Of a DNA stretch of 22,476 bases, positions 6,752-13,444 are shown piece after piece. The stretch is taken from contig JBIQJY010000055.1 in NCBI GenBank assembly GCA_044507065.1, positions 1-22,476 on the forward strand. The letters run 5' to 3'. Source of the DNA: SCN-69-37 sp044507065. GTDB lineage: Bacteria > Acidobacteriota > Vicinamibacteria > Vicinamibacterales > SCN-69-37. How positions within the stretch are numbered: the stretch's first letter is position 1; every line of letters begins with the position of its first letter. A model generated the notes under the pieces. That model was given only the letters and a program-made list of their open reading frames with translations. It did no database searches and was not told the origin of the DNA. Both the position numbers and the translations under genes were made by a program.

Positions 6752-7714
6752 TCAGGGAGCGGTGGGAGCCGTGCGGCGGATGACCTGGGGGCGGCCGCGG
6801 CCGGTGGGCATGCCGCGGTCGATGTGGCGCGCCGTGTCCCAGGAGGCGCCGCGCGCGATCGCGTCGTAGTCGCAGAACTCGACAGGGACGCCTTCACCGC
6901 CGTTGGTGACGGGCGAGTCCTGCACGTGCAGTTGAAGATGCGGCGTGGCCGATCGGCCCGAATTGCCGGCTTTCGCGACGGGCGTCCCCACGGCGATGTC
7001 ATCGCCCGGGCGCACACGAATCGACCCGGCCTGCAGGTGCGAGAGCAGCAGGTACCGCCCGTCGTCGACCTCGATGACCACATGGTTCCCGCTGCCGTCG
7101 AACCAGGGGCGCCAGGCCGACCGGCCGGGTTGGCGATCGGGGGCCCCGTCGCTGGTCGACACGACCACCCCCGCCATGGGCGCCAGCACGGGCGCCGCGT
7201 AGCTGTAGTAGTCGGCCAGCGCGTCGCCGCTGCCATCGTGCACCGCGTCGTCGCGCACGACCGCCAGATCGTACGCGTACCGACGCGACGGTGATCCCGC
7301 GTGCCGGTTGACATCCACCGTACGGCCGCCCTGAAGGACCGCGACATCGCCCTCGAGCGGAACGGTCAGGCACGGCCCCACAACCGTCGTGTCGTGTGAC
7401 GACGGGTACGTGCGATAGGCGAAGAGCAGGATGAAGATCGATGCCGCCAGTACGAGCGCGTCGAAGAGGAGCCGCAGGCGCACGAGCCGCCGCCATCCGC
7501 CGTAGAGCAGGTCGTGGCCCGCGAGAATCACGGTGACGGCGGTGAGCGCAGCGAGCACCGGGGGACCGGCGAGAAACGGCACGACGGCGATCGCACCGGG
7601 TCTCGCGTGCAGGAAGAGCAGCAGCAGACCGTGGGCCACGAGCAGCAGCAGTGCCCAGAAGGGCCAGAACGCCGGTACCGATGAGCGAGGCGACAATGCG
7701 GTTACAGCGTACAC
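6752..7714 (-). CDS. Membrane-anchored M23-family (LytM-like) metallopeptidase
   Basis: Three N-terminal membrane segments (about residues 16-37, 41-66, 82-100) are followed by an outside peptidase domain. M23 features are the first-ligand region with His138 and Asp149 in RYAYDL, the strand YSYAAPVLAPMAGVVV, a conserved LSHLQAGSI (His226) and GNSG...TPHLQLHVQD near residue 253-266. M23 enzymes usually cut peptidoglycan cross-links. Unusually, the HxH of the last motif reads HLQ, with another His two residues on. The start is uncertain: no ATG exists, and candidates are TTG 7759, GTG 7714 and TTG 7696. I chose GTG 7714 because 7759 would translate through a strong hairpin that looks like the terminator of the upstream gene. 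Confidence 0.8.
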   Translation of the reverse strand: MYAVTALSPRSSVPAFWPFWALLLLVAHGLLLLFLHARPGAIAVVPFLAGPPVLAALTAVTVILAGHDLLYGGWRRLVRLRLLFDALVLAASIFILLFAYRTYPSSHDTTVVGPCLTVPLEGDVAVLQGGRTVDVNRHAGSPSRRYAYDLAVVRDDAVHDGSGDALADYYSYAAPVLAPMAGVVVSTSDGAPDRQPGRSAWRPWFDGSGNHVVIEVDDGRYLLLSHLQAGSIRVRPGDDIAVGTPVAKAGNSGRSATPHLQLHVQDSPVTNGGEGVPVEFCDYDAIARGASWDTARHIDRGMPTGRGRPQVIRRTAPTAP

Positions 7715-7715
7715 A

Positions 7716-7752
7716 CGAAGGGCCGGAGTTGGGATGGAACCCCGGCCCTTCG
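7716..7752 (-). terminator. Strong hairpin terminator downstream of the zinc-ribbon gene
   Basis: CGAAGGGCCGG (7716-7726) pairs perfectly with CCGGCCCTTCG (7742-7752), and GTT/AAC adds three inner pairs. On the minus strand it begins 25 bases after the stop of the gene at 7778-8182. There is no U tract, as is common in GC-rich bacteria. Confidence 0.65.
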
Positions 7753-7777
7753 CGTTCAATGGACGTACGTGGGGGGA

Positions 7778-8182
7778 CTATTCGCCGACCGCGCGCTTCA
7801 TCTCGACGACGTTGCCGCGTCGCGTTCTGGGGCGCCGGACGGTGCGTCGCGCCGGTTCAGGCGTCGCGCGCTGGGCGATGACCGACTGCAGCTGCTCCTC
7901 GACGGCGGCGCGCCGCTTCTTCTCGCGCTCGTACCGCTCTTCGTCGCGCGACGAGTCCCAGGTGCGGGTGGCCTGCGGCGCGGCCGCGAGCACCGGCTCG
8001 CGCCAGCCGCACGACTGGCAGACGACGTGAGCGGGCATGCCGGCCGTCTTCGGCGTGACGATCGTCCGGCGATGGCTGCACCAGAGGTTGCGGATCGAAC
8101 GCCAGAAGCTGTGTGTCGATTCGCCCGACTCGAGACTCGGGCGTTGGTGGGGCTCCGATTGGGTCATATGTATGGACGTCAT
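7778..8182 (-). CDS. Small zinc-ribbon-like hypothetical protein
   Basis: The product has 134 residues with no signal peptide or membrane segment. A likely metal site is formed by Cys35-x-His37 (LWCSHRR) and Cys55-x-x-Cys58 (VVCQSCGW), resembling small zinc ribbons. Residues about 78-105 are a charged helix (EERYEREKKRRAAVEEQLQ) that could form a coiled coil, and the tail is Arg-rich (RRTVRRPRTRRG), which could bind nucleic acid. The function is not recognised. The ATG at 8182 is preceded by AGGA ten bases upstream; the alternative ATG at 8167 has no binding site. It is followed by its own terminator-like hairpin, so it is probably monocistronic. Confidence 0.7.
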   Translation of the reverse strand: MTSIHMTQSEPHQRPSLESGESTHSFWRSIRNLWCSHRRTIVTPKTAGMPAHVVCQSCGWREPVLAAAPQATRTWDSSRDEERYEREKKRRAAVEEQLQSVIAQRATPEPARRTVRRPRTRRGNVVEMKRAVGE

Positions 8183-8421
8183 GAAGTTTCATTCCTGCAA
8201 GAAAACTCGCTGCCGGTGAATGGGCAACTTCGATACCACCGGCGCGACTCTCCCTAACTCCTGACGATCGCACGACTTGACGAGGTCTGCCAAGTCAGGC
8301 TGTCTGCCTGCTGGATGTCTTTTGTTTTCTTCCGCGGGGGTTTGCCGAGCGTGGGACCCGGCCAGGGCAGGTTCTGTCGGCCGTATTTGGACAATCGCCC
8401 CCCGGGCCAGGAAGGCCGTCG
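8183..8421 (-). other. 239-bp intergenic stretch, possible long 5' leader of the zinc-ribbon gene
   Basis: No gene was found. It contains a small inverted repeat, CAGGC/GCCTG (8296-8310), beside an A-rich run on the minus strand (8318-8331). I could not match it to a riboswitch class, and no convincing promoter was seen. Confidence 0.3.
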
Positions 8422-9237
8422 TCAGCCGCGCGGGTGCCCGTGCGGCGACCGGTGGCGGCCGGCCAGGGCATGCGCGGCGGCGAGCCCCGTCAGGTAGAGG
8501 AGGCCGACGGGGAACGTGAACAGCAGGAGCAGGGGCCACAGGTTCGAGCCGGCGGCAAGCGAGAGTGCGGTGATGATCAGGACGGGGGCGGCACCGACGA
8601 GCGGGAGCAGGCCGGCGATGCGCCATCGGCCGCGCCACGTGCGGTACACGTGGAACTGCAGCAGCGGGTATCCAACCACCGACAGCATCATGATGCCGAG
8701 CAGCGCGTTCACGGCGCTGTCGCCGGTGTCACCCGCCTCGGCGGCCGCCCGCGCGCGGGCGGCGCGGCCGAGTTGCTGTTGCCGCTCGTTGAGCCGCCCG
8801 ACCCATTCGGCGCGGACGCGCCGGGAATCGGCCGTACCCCGGCGCCACTCGGCCTGCACCGGCACAATCGCCTCGGCGACGACGAGGGACTCCGCGTCAT
8901 ACATCCGTACGCGAAGCTCGTCGACCCTGGTGGGGTCACGATAGGCCAGCCACACGAGCGTTTCGCCATCGCCGGCGGGATACTCCGGCTGGATGCTGGT
9001 GGCTGCCGCGCGCACGGCGCGTCCGTCGAGCCAGCCCTCGACATCGAATCGCACGGGGCCACGCGAGGTGTAGGCGAGCCGAACGTACAGCTGTTCGCGT
9101 TCGGCCAGCACGGCGCCGGCCGGCGGATCGGTTTCGATGGCCCGCAGCGTCTGCGCCTCGGCGCCGGGTGTCACCAGACAGACCCACGGGATCGCACTCG
9201 CGATGAGGACCCCTCGAATGGCGGCGGTCGTCGTCAT
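8422..9237 (-). CDS. Hypothetical membrane protein with exported N-terminal domain
   Basis: The product has 271 residues. An N-terminal signal sequence (about 1-29, ending GAEAQ) is followed by a soluble beta-rich domain (about 30-135), an Arg/Gln-rich helical stretch (about 138-170) and three C-terminal membrane segments (about 175-197, 207-228, 232-258). The soluble part is therefore expected outside the membrane. I do not recognise a family. The frame is open to 9300, but the ATG at 9237 places the signal peptide at the N-terminus. It is divergent from the superoxide dismutase gene across 191 bp. A short His/Arg-rich tail (GRHRSPHGHPRG) ends the protein. Confidence 0.72.
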   Translation of the reverse strand: MTTTAAIRGVLIASAIPWVCLVTPGAEAQTLRAIETDPPAGAVLAEREQLYVRLAYTSRGPVRFDVEGWLDGRAVRAAATSIQPEYPAGDGETLVWLAYRDPTRVDELRVRMYDAESLVVAEAIVPVQAEWRRGTADSRRVRAEWVGRLNERQQQLGRAARARAAAEAGDTGDSAVNALLGIMMLSVVGYPLLQFHVYRTWRGRWRIAGLLPLVGAAPVLIITALSLAAGSNLWPLLLLFTFPVGLLYLTGLAAAHALAGRHRSPHGHPRG

Positions 9238-9415
9238 GCCTGTTCGTGCAATCGACCGCACGGCCCGCCGCTGCAGCGGGACAGGTCGGCCGCAAGGCAT
9301 GCCATTGCCTCATCTATGTACCGCAGGGGGGACCGTGGCCCCGCGCCGCGCTCCATGGGCCCACCCGCGTTCGGCACACGGGTTGCACCCTGAGCCGGCA
9401 TCCCCACGCCAACAT

Positions 9416-9421
9416 GAGGAG
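9416..9421 (+). promoter_or_regulatory. Ribosome binding site of the superoxide dismutase gene
   Basis: GAGGAG lies seven bases before the ATG at 9429. It decides against the in-frame ATG at 9414, which overlaps it. Confidence 0.75.
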
Positions 9422-9428
9422 ATTGACC

Positions 9429-10034
9429 ATGTTCTACAAAGCGCTGATGTTGTGTGCGGGCGTCACGGTACTGGCCGGCTGTGGCGCGCCCAACTCGGGG
9501 ACGTCCGACTCGGACGTGGCTGACGTGGGGGTGGTGCCTCAGGAATCGGCGCCGCCGCCGGATGCGACCGCGCGCGTCGAACTTGCCGCCACGCGCGGGC
9601 ACACGGCCAACGGGCTGCTGACGCTCATCGAGCGTGCCAACGGCGTCGCCGTGGCGGGAAGCATCCGGGGCCTCGACCCCGACGGCACCTTCGCGTTCCA
9701 TGTCCACGAGAACGGCGACTGCAGCGCGCCGGACGCAAGCAGTGCCGGCGAGCACTTCAACCCGACAGGACAGCCGCATGGCGGCCCCGACACCACGCCG
9801 CGGCACCTCGGCGACATGCCGAACATCGAGGCCAATGACGAGGGTGTTGCCGAGGTGGACGTCACGCTCGATGACGTCACGCTGACCGGCGCCGAGGCCA
9901 CGAGCCTGGCAAACCGCGCCATCGTGGTGCACGCCAATCCGGACGACTACACCACCCAGCCATCGGGCGGCGCGGGCGATCGCATCGCCTGCGGCGTCAT
10001 CTCGATGGCAACGATGGCCATGATGTCGCACTGA
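9429..10034 (+). CDS. sodC: Lipoprotein Cu/Zn superoxide dismutase
   Basis: The 201-residue product should convert superoxide to hydrogen peroxide and oxygen outside the cytoplasm. A lipobox LAGC puts the lipidated Cys at residue 18, followed by a flexible Ser/Pro/Asp-rich linker to about residue 48. The full metal site is visible: His91 and His93 in FHVHENGDC, bridging His109 in GEHFNP, His117, His126 and Asp129 in RHLGDMPN, and His168 in VVHANPDDY. Cys98 and Cys188 can form the conserved disulfide, and Arg185 in DRIACG is the active-site Arg. It therefore appears active and membrane-tethered. The tail is Met-rich (SMATMAMMSH), possibly relevant to copper, but this is speculation. It is a single gene between the divergent membrane protein and trpB2. 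Confidence 0.95.
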   Translation: MFYKALMLCAGVTVLAGCGAPNSGTSDSDVADVGVVPQESAPPPDATARVELAATRGHTANGLLTLIERANGVAVAGSIRGLDPDGTFAFHVHENGDCSAPDASSAGEHFNPTGQPHGGPDTTPRHLGDMPNIEANDEGVAEVDVTLDDVTLTGAEATSLANRAIVVHANPDDYTTQPSGGAGDRIACGVISMATMAMMSH

Positions 10035-10081
10035 CGGCGCGCAGCACACGCGGCCGGGGGAGCACGTGCGGAAGACGGGCG

Positions 10082-10087
10082 TATACT
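10082..10087 (+). promoter_or_regulatory. Putative -10 box (TATACT) for trpB2
   Basis: TATACT is the best -10 match in the 92-bp sodC-trpB2 spacer. Transcription would start near 10094, giving a leader of about 33 bases that carries a ribosome binding site. No clear -35 was seen. Confidence 0.5.
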
Positions 10088-10089
10088 CG

Positions 10090-10118
10090 CCCCGCGGCTC
10101 GACTTTCGAGACGCGGGG
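10090..10118 (+). promoter_or_regulatory. Inverted repeat / leader hairpin overlapping the trpB2 ribosome binding site
   Basis: CCCCGCG (10090-10096) pairs with CGCGGGG (10112-10118). After one mismatch, CTCGA (10098-10102) pairs with TCGAG (10106-10110) around a three-base loop. The right arm contains most of the Shine-Dalgarno GGGGAG (10115-10120). It could be a translational switch or, since it spans the predicted transcription start, an operator. Confidence 0.45.
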
Positions 10119-10126
10119 AGAACGCC

Positions 10127-11488
10127 ATGAGCGACCGCGTGAAGTACGTCCTGGATGAGTCGGATCTGCCGAGGCACTGGTACAACCTCGTCGCGGACCT
10201 GCCGTCGCCGCCACCGCCGGTTCTGCACCCCGGCACGAAACAGCCGGTGGGTCCGGATGACCTCGCCCCGCTGTTCCCGATGGCGATCATCCTCCAGGAG
10301 GTCACCACCGAACGAGAGATCGAAATCCCGGAGCCGGTGCGCGACGTGTACCGGCAGTGGCGTCCCAGTCCGCTCTATCGCGCGCGCCGGCTCGAGCGCG
10401 CGCTCGATACCCCCGCGCGGATCTATTACAAGTACGAAGGCGTCAGCCCCTCCGGCAGCCACAAGCCGAACACCGCCGTGCCGCAGGCCTTCTACAACAA
10501 GGCGGCCGGCATCACGAAGATTGCGACCGAGACCGGCGCGGGGCAGTGGGGCTCGTCGCTGGCGTTTGCCGGATCGCTGTTCGGGATCGACGTGCAGGTG
10601 TTCATGGTGCGCGTCTCCTACGATCAGAAGCCCTACCGGCGCGCGTTCATCGAGACATTCGGCGCGCGCTGCGTCGCCAGCCCGTCGATGGAAACGAGCT
10701 TCGGCCGGCACGTCCTTGCCGAGACCCCCGACAGCAACGGCAGCCTCGGGATTGCCATTTCCGAAGCCGTCGAGGTCGCCGCCACGAGTGCCGATACCAA
10801 CTACGCGCTGGGCTCGGTACTCAACCACGTGCTGCTGCACCAGACGATCATCGGGCAGGAGGCGATGGTGCAGTTCGAGATGGCGGGCGACTACCCGGAT
10901 GTCGTCGTCGGATGCACGGGCGGCGGATCGAACTTCGCCGGCATCGCGTTTCCCTTCATTGGCGCAAACCTCCGCGGCGGCCGCTCGACGCGCATCGTTG
11001 CCGTCGAGCCGGCGGCCTGTCCGAGCCTGACGCGCGGCCGCTACGCGTACGATTTCGGCGACACCGGGCAGATGACGCCGCTCGTCAAGATGCACACGCT
11101 CGGGTCGTCGTTCATTCCGCCCGGCTTCCACGCCGGCGGGCTGCGCTATCACGGGATGGCGCCGCTGGTCTCGCACGTCAGGGAACTCGGGCTCATCGAC
11201 GCCGTCGCGCACGTGCAGACCGAGTGCTTCGCGGCTGGCGTGCAGTTCGCCCGCCACGAAGGCATCGTGCCTGCGCCCGAAGCCAACCACGCCGTGAAGG
11301 AAGCGATCGACGAGGCCGTGCGCTGCCGGGAAGAGGGCCAGTCGCGTGCGATCCTCTTCAACCTGTGCGGGCACGGCCATTTCGACATGCAGGCCTACAC
11401 CGACTACTTCGCCGGTCGGCTCACCGACGCGTCGTACGACGAGCGCGAGCTTGCCATGGCCCTCGCCGGTCTGCCGAGCGTCGGGTAG
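10127..11488 (+). CDS. trpB2: TrpB2-type tryptophan synthase beta chain (PLP-dependent)
   Basis: The 453-residue product matches the long TrpB2 (TrpB-like) branch rather than classical TrpB of about 400 residues. TrpB joins indole and serine to give tryptophan. Visible PLP features are the Schiff-base Lys113 in SGSHKPN, Glu135 in ETGAGQWG and the phosphate-binding loop GGGSN (265-269). The extended N-terminus (about 50 residues before FPMAIILQE) is typical of the TrpB2 group. No trpA or other trp gene is adjacent, so indole may come from elsewhere; indole salvage or another beta-substitution is possible. The start is supported by GGGGAG six bases upstream. A hairpin overlapping that site may regulate translation. 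Confidence 0.92.
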   Translation: MSDRVKYVLDESDLPRHWYNLVADLPSPPPPVLHPGTKQPVGPDDLAPLFPMAIILQEVTTEREIEIPEPVRDVYRQWRPSPLYRARRLERALDTPARIYYKYEGVSPSGSHKPNTAVPQAFYNKAAGITKIATETGAGQWGSSLAFAGSLFGIDVQVFMVRVSYDQKPYRRAFIETFGARCVASPSMETSFGRHVLAETPDSNGSLGIAISEAVEVAATSADTNYALGSVLNHVLLHQTIIGQEAMVQFEMAGDYPDVVVGCTGGGSNFAGIAFPFIGANLRGGRSTRIVAVEPAACPSLTRGRYAYDFGDTGQMTPLVKMHTLGSSFIPPGFHAGGLRYHGMAPLVSHVRELGLIDAVAHVQTECFAAGVQFARHEGIVPAPEANHAVKEAIDEAVRCREEGQSRAILFNLCGHGHFDMQAYTDYFAGRLTDASYDERELAMALAGLPSVG

Positions 11489-11510
11489 GCCGTCGATCCA
11501 TACGGCTGGA

Positions 11511-11527
11511 GCACGCGCCCGGCGTGC
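11511..11527 (+). terminator. Putative trpB2 terminator
   Basis: GCACGC/GCGTGC with a five-base loop lies 22 bases after the stop and is followed by a pyrimidine-rich stretch with several T runs. Confidence 0.5.
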
Positions 11528-11564
11528 GTACTCTCTGTGCTTCCTTTCCCACACGGGGTGAGAA

Positions 11565-11592
11565 CGTGCCGTCCGCTGGTGCGGACGGCGCG
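11565..11592 (+). promoter_or_regulatory. Strong hairpin upstream of the BON-domain gene
   Basis: GCCGTCCGC (11568-11576) pairs perfectly with GCGGACGGC (11581-11589) around TGGT, and three further outer pairs (one T-G) extend it to 11565-11592. It lies about 105 bases before the BON gene start, after a TACTCT box at 11529-11534. It may be a second trpB2 terminator or a 5' leader structure. Confidence 0.45.
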
Positions 11593-11685
11593 ACTTGCCC
11601 CCGCCTCGATCTGGATCACTTCCTGCACTGTTCCTGGTGTCCCTGCTCCTGAGGCGGGAGGGCGTGGCTCTCCGGTCCGAGCGGG

Positions 11686-11692
11686 AAGGAGG
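11686..11692 (+). promoter_or_regulatory. Near-consensus ribosome binding site of the BON-domain gene
   Basis: AAGGAGG lies five bases before the ATG at 11698. It is the strongest Shine-Dalgarno sequence in the window and suggests high expression. Confidence 0.85.
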
Positions 11693-11697
11693 ATTCC

Positions 11698-12351
11698 ATG
11701 AGAACGAGAACGACGAGTCGTCGCGCGCTGGCAATCAGTACGTTGCTGGGCGTGGCGTGGATGTTTCCCGGGGCTTCGTACGCCCAGGCGCCGAGTGTGT
11801 CGCAGCCGGACAGACCGGCCACGAGCCAGACCCGCGTGCAGGACGCCGACGACGCGGCCGACGATGCCGAAGATCGCCTCGAAGATCGCATCGCCTATGA
11901 AATCGAAACGCATGCGACGCTCCGCAAGTACGACGTGGACGTCGAAGTCGACAACGGCGTCGCGAAGCTGAGCGGCGAGGTCGCGACCGAAGCGCAGCGC
12001 GCCGAGGCCGTGCGGCTCGCCGAGGCCGTGACCGGTGTCACGCGCGTCGAGAACGACATCGACGTCGATGCCGACGTGGACGACACGATTGCCGATCGCA
12101 CGAAGCGCGGGTTGAGCAAGACCGGCGAGGCGATTGACGACGCGTGGATCACGACGAAGGTGAACTGGTTCCTGATGGGCGAGGACGCCCTCGAGGGCAG
12201 CGACATCAACGTCGACACTGACGAGAACGTGGTGACGCTGAAGGGCACGGTCGCGTCGGCTGCAGGTCGGGCGCGCGCGGTTGAACTGGCGCGGCAGACC
12301 GAGGGCGTCAAGGACGTCCGCGACGAGCTGACGGTGACCGCACCGCGCTAG
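11698..12351 (+). CDS. Exported protein with two BON domains
   Basis: The 217-residue product has a signal peptide (about 1-30, Arg-rich start, ending SYAQ). An acidic linker follows, then two BON domains: about 58-125 (IDVDVEV-type strands with VAKLSGEV and VTRVENDI) and about 148-214 (VVTLKGTV, VKDVRDEL). BON domains bind phospholipid in OsmY-like periplasmic stress proteins. A short linker with DRTKRG and DDAWITTKV separates the two, typical of OsmY-like architectures. The linkers are unusually rich in Asp and Glu. The likely place is the periplasm, with a role in envelope stress by analogy only. It has its own strong ribosome binding site and a downstream terminator hairpin, so it is probably monocistronic. 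Confidence 0.9.
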   Translation: MRTRTTSRRALAISTLLGVAWMFPGASYAQAPSVSQPDRPATSQTRVQDADDAADDAEDRLEDRIAYEIETHATLRKYDVDVEVDNGVAKLSGEVATEAQRAEAVRLAEAVTGVTRVENDIDVDADVDDTIADRTKRGLSKTGEAIDDAWITTKVNWFLMGEDALEGSDINVDTDENVVTLKGTVASAAGRARAVELARQTEGVKDVRDELTVTAPR

Positions 12352-12402
12352 GGGTAGTTCGAGATTCGTGTCCGCGTGGCTCTGCCCCGCGGTAGCACGA
12401 GG

Positions 12403-12437
12403 GGGCCCTCCGCCCGAGGGGAGCGGGCGGGGGGCCC
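12403..12437 (+). terminator. Terminator hairpin after the BON-domain gene
   Basis: A 13-bp GC-rich stem (12403-12415 with 12425-12437, one G-T pair) with a nine-base loop starts 51 bases after the stop. There is no T tract. Confidence 0.6.
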
Positions 12438-12484
12438 GGGGTTCCGCAAGTCCTGCCACGGCTGCATCACCGGCGTCTTCCCCG

Positions 12485-12490
12485 TATCAT
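12485..12490 (+). promoter_or_regulatory. Putative -10 box (TATCAT) for the carbon-nitrogen hydrolase
   Basis: TATCAT ends six bases before the ATG at 12497 with no ribosome binding site between, predicting a leaderless mRNA. It supports this start over the open frame reaching back to 12368. Confidence 0.5.
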
Positions 12491-12496
12491 CCGGTG

Positions 12497-13423
12497 ATGT
12501 CACTCATCCGCTACGCCGCCGCGGCGTGTCAGACCGACATGCCCAATCCGTCCAATCGCGACGGCATGCGCGCCAGCACCGATCGCATGATCGACATGAT
12601 CGACTCGGCGGTCATCGGCAGCGGCCCGTTCCTGCCCGTCCGCCTCGTCGCATTCCCGGAGTTCGCACACGCCGCTCCGGTATATGCAACGGTCGATGAA
12701 CTGCGCCGACACCTGGCCGTCGAAGTTCCGAACGAGCATACGGAGCGTCTGGCCGCGAAGGCGCGCGAGCACGATATCCACATCCAGAGCGGCACGATGA
12801 TCGAGGTCGATCCGCGATGGCCGGGCGTCGTCTTCAATACGACGTGCCTCATCGGCCCGGGCGGCATCCTCTACAAGTACCGCAAGGTGAACCCGTGGCT
12901 GCCGTTCGAGGTTCACGCCAGTCCGCACGACATCGAGGGGTACGACGAGCCGCTGTTCCCCGTGGCCGACACGCCGATCGGACGGATTGGCTGCGCCATC
13001 TGCTACGACTGGCTGTTTCCCGAGGCGACGCGGCAGTTGGCGGCCAATGGCGCCGAGGTGCTCGTGCGGGTGTCGGCCTACATGGATCCCTGGGGAGCGA
13101 CCGAGCCCATGAACTGGTGGACCGTGGTCAACCGGTGCCGCGCGCTCGAGAACACCGCCTACGTGGTGGCCGCCAATCAGGGCGCCAGCCTGCGGCACTA
13201 TCCGCCGTACTCGTGGCCGGGCGGCAGCCAGGTCGTGGACTTCGACGGACGCGTGCTGGCCGAAGCCTCGCCCGGCCCCGGCGAACGCATTGTCGTCGCG
13301 CCCATCGACATCAGCGCGCTGCGCCACGAACGTGCGAGCCGCACCGGCCACCGCATGCTCGACCACCTGCGCACCGAGGCCTATCCGGTGTACGGCACGC
13401 GTCGCTACCCGGGTCCCCGGTAG
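12497..13423 (+). CDS. Carbon-nitrogen hydrolase (nitrilase superfamily)
   Basis: The product has 308 residues. The Glu-Lys-Cys triad of the superfamily is visible: Glu55 in AFPEFA, Lys130 in YKYRKVNPW and Cys169 in CAICYDWLFPE. Glu138 in LPFEVH may be the second conserved Glu. Family members hydrolyse nonpeptide C-N bonds (amides, N-carbamoyl compounds, sometimes nitriles). The MNWWTVVNRCRALEN segment (about 205-219) and NQGAS suit amidase-like members, but the substrate cannot be assigned. No signal peptide is present, so it is cytosolic. It sits alone after the BON gene terminator and is convergent with the FG-GAP cluster. Confidence 0.9.
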   Translation: MSLIRYAAAACQTDMPNPSNRDGMRASTDRMIDMIDSAVIGSGPFLPVRLVAFPEFAHAAPVYATVDELRRHLAVEVPNEHTERLAAKAREHDIHIQSGTMIEVDPRWPGVVFNTTCLIGPGGILYKYRKVNPWLPFEVHASPHDIEGYDEPLFPVADTPIGRIGCAICYDWLFPEATRQLAANGAEVLVRVSAYMDPWGATEPMNWWTVVNRCRALENTAYVVAANQGASLRHYPPYSWPGGSQVVDFDGRVLAEASPGPGERIVVAPIDISALRHERASRTGHRMLDHLRTEAYPVYGTRRYPGPR

Positions 13424-13444
13424 GGCTGCCCCTGCGGTCTACCG
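13418..13444. terminator. Small hairpin spanning two convergent stop codons
   Basis: CGGTAG (13418-13423) can pair with CTACCG (13439-13444). Each arm contains one of the two facing stop codons. Six base pairs with a 15-base loop make it a weak bidirectional terminator candidate. Confidence 0.25.

Noticed and set aside
6503..7294. Plus-strand coding frames through the GGTGCG repeat
   Set aside because: The frames exist because the unit is 9 bp long. They run through the N gap and antisense to the M23 gene, and show no start signal.
7715..7759. TTG 7759 as the start of the M23 peptidase
   Set aside because: It lacks a ribosome binding site and the added residues would be encoded by an 11-bp hairpin that fits a terminator of the preceding gene. 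It remains formally possible.
8294..8332. A plus-strand intrinsic terminator (CAGGC/GCCTG followed by a T-rich run)
   Set aside because: The stem is only five pairs, the T-rich run starts several bases later, and no plus-strand gene ends upstream.
8275..8421. A c-di-GMP-I-like riboswitch on the minus strand
   Set aside because: A CACG...GGCAAACC stretch resembles one part of the class, but the conserved GACGCAAAGC part and the tetraloop-receptor elements are missing.
9947..11734. A 595-codon open frame on the minus strand
   Set aside because: It is antisense to trpB2, whose active-site motifs are complete, and runs over sodC and the BON gene ends.
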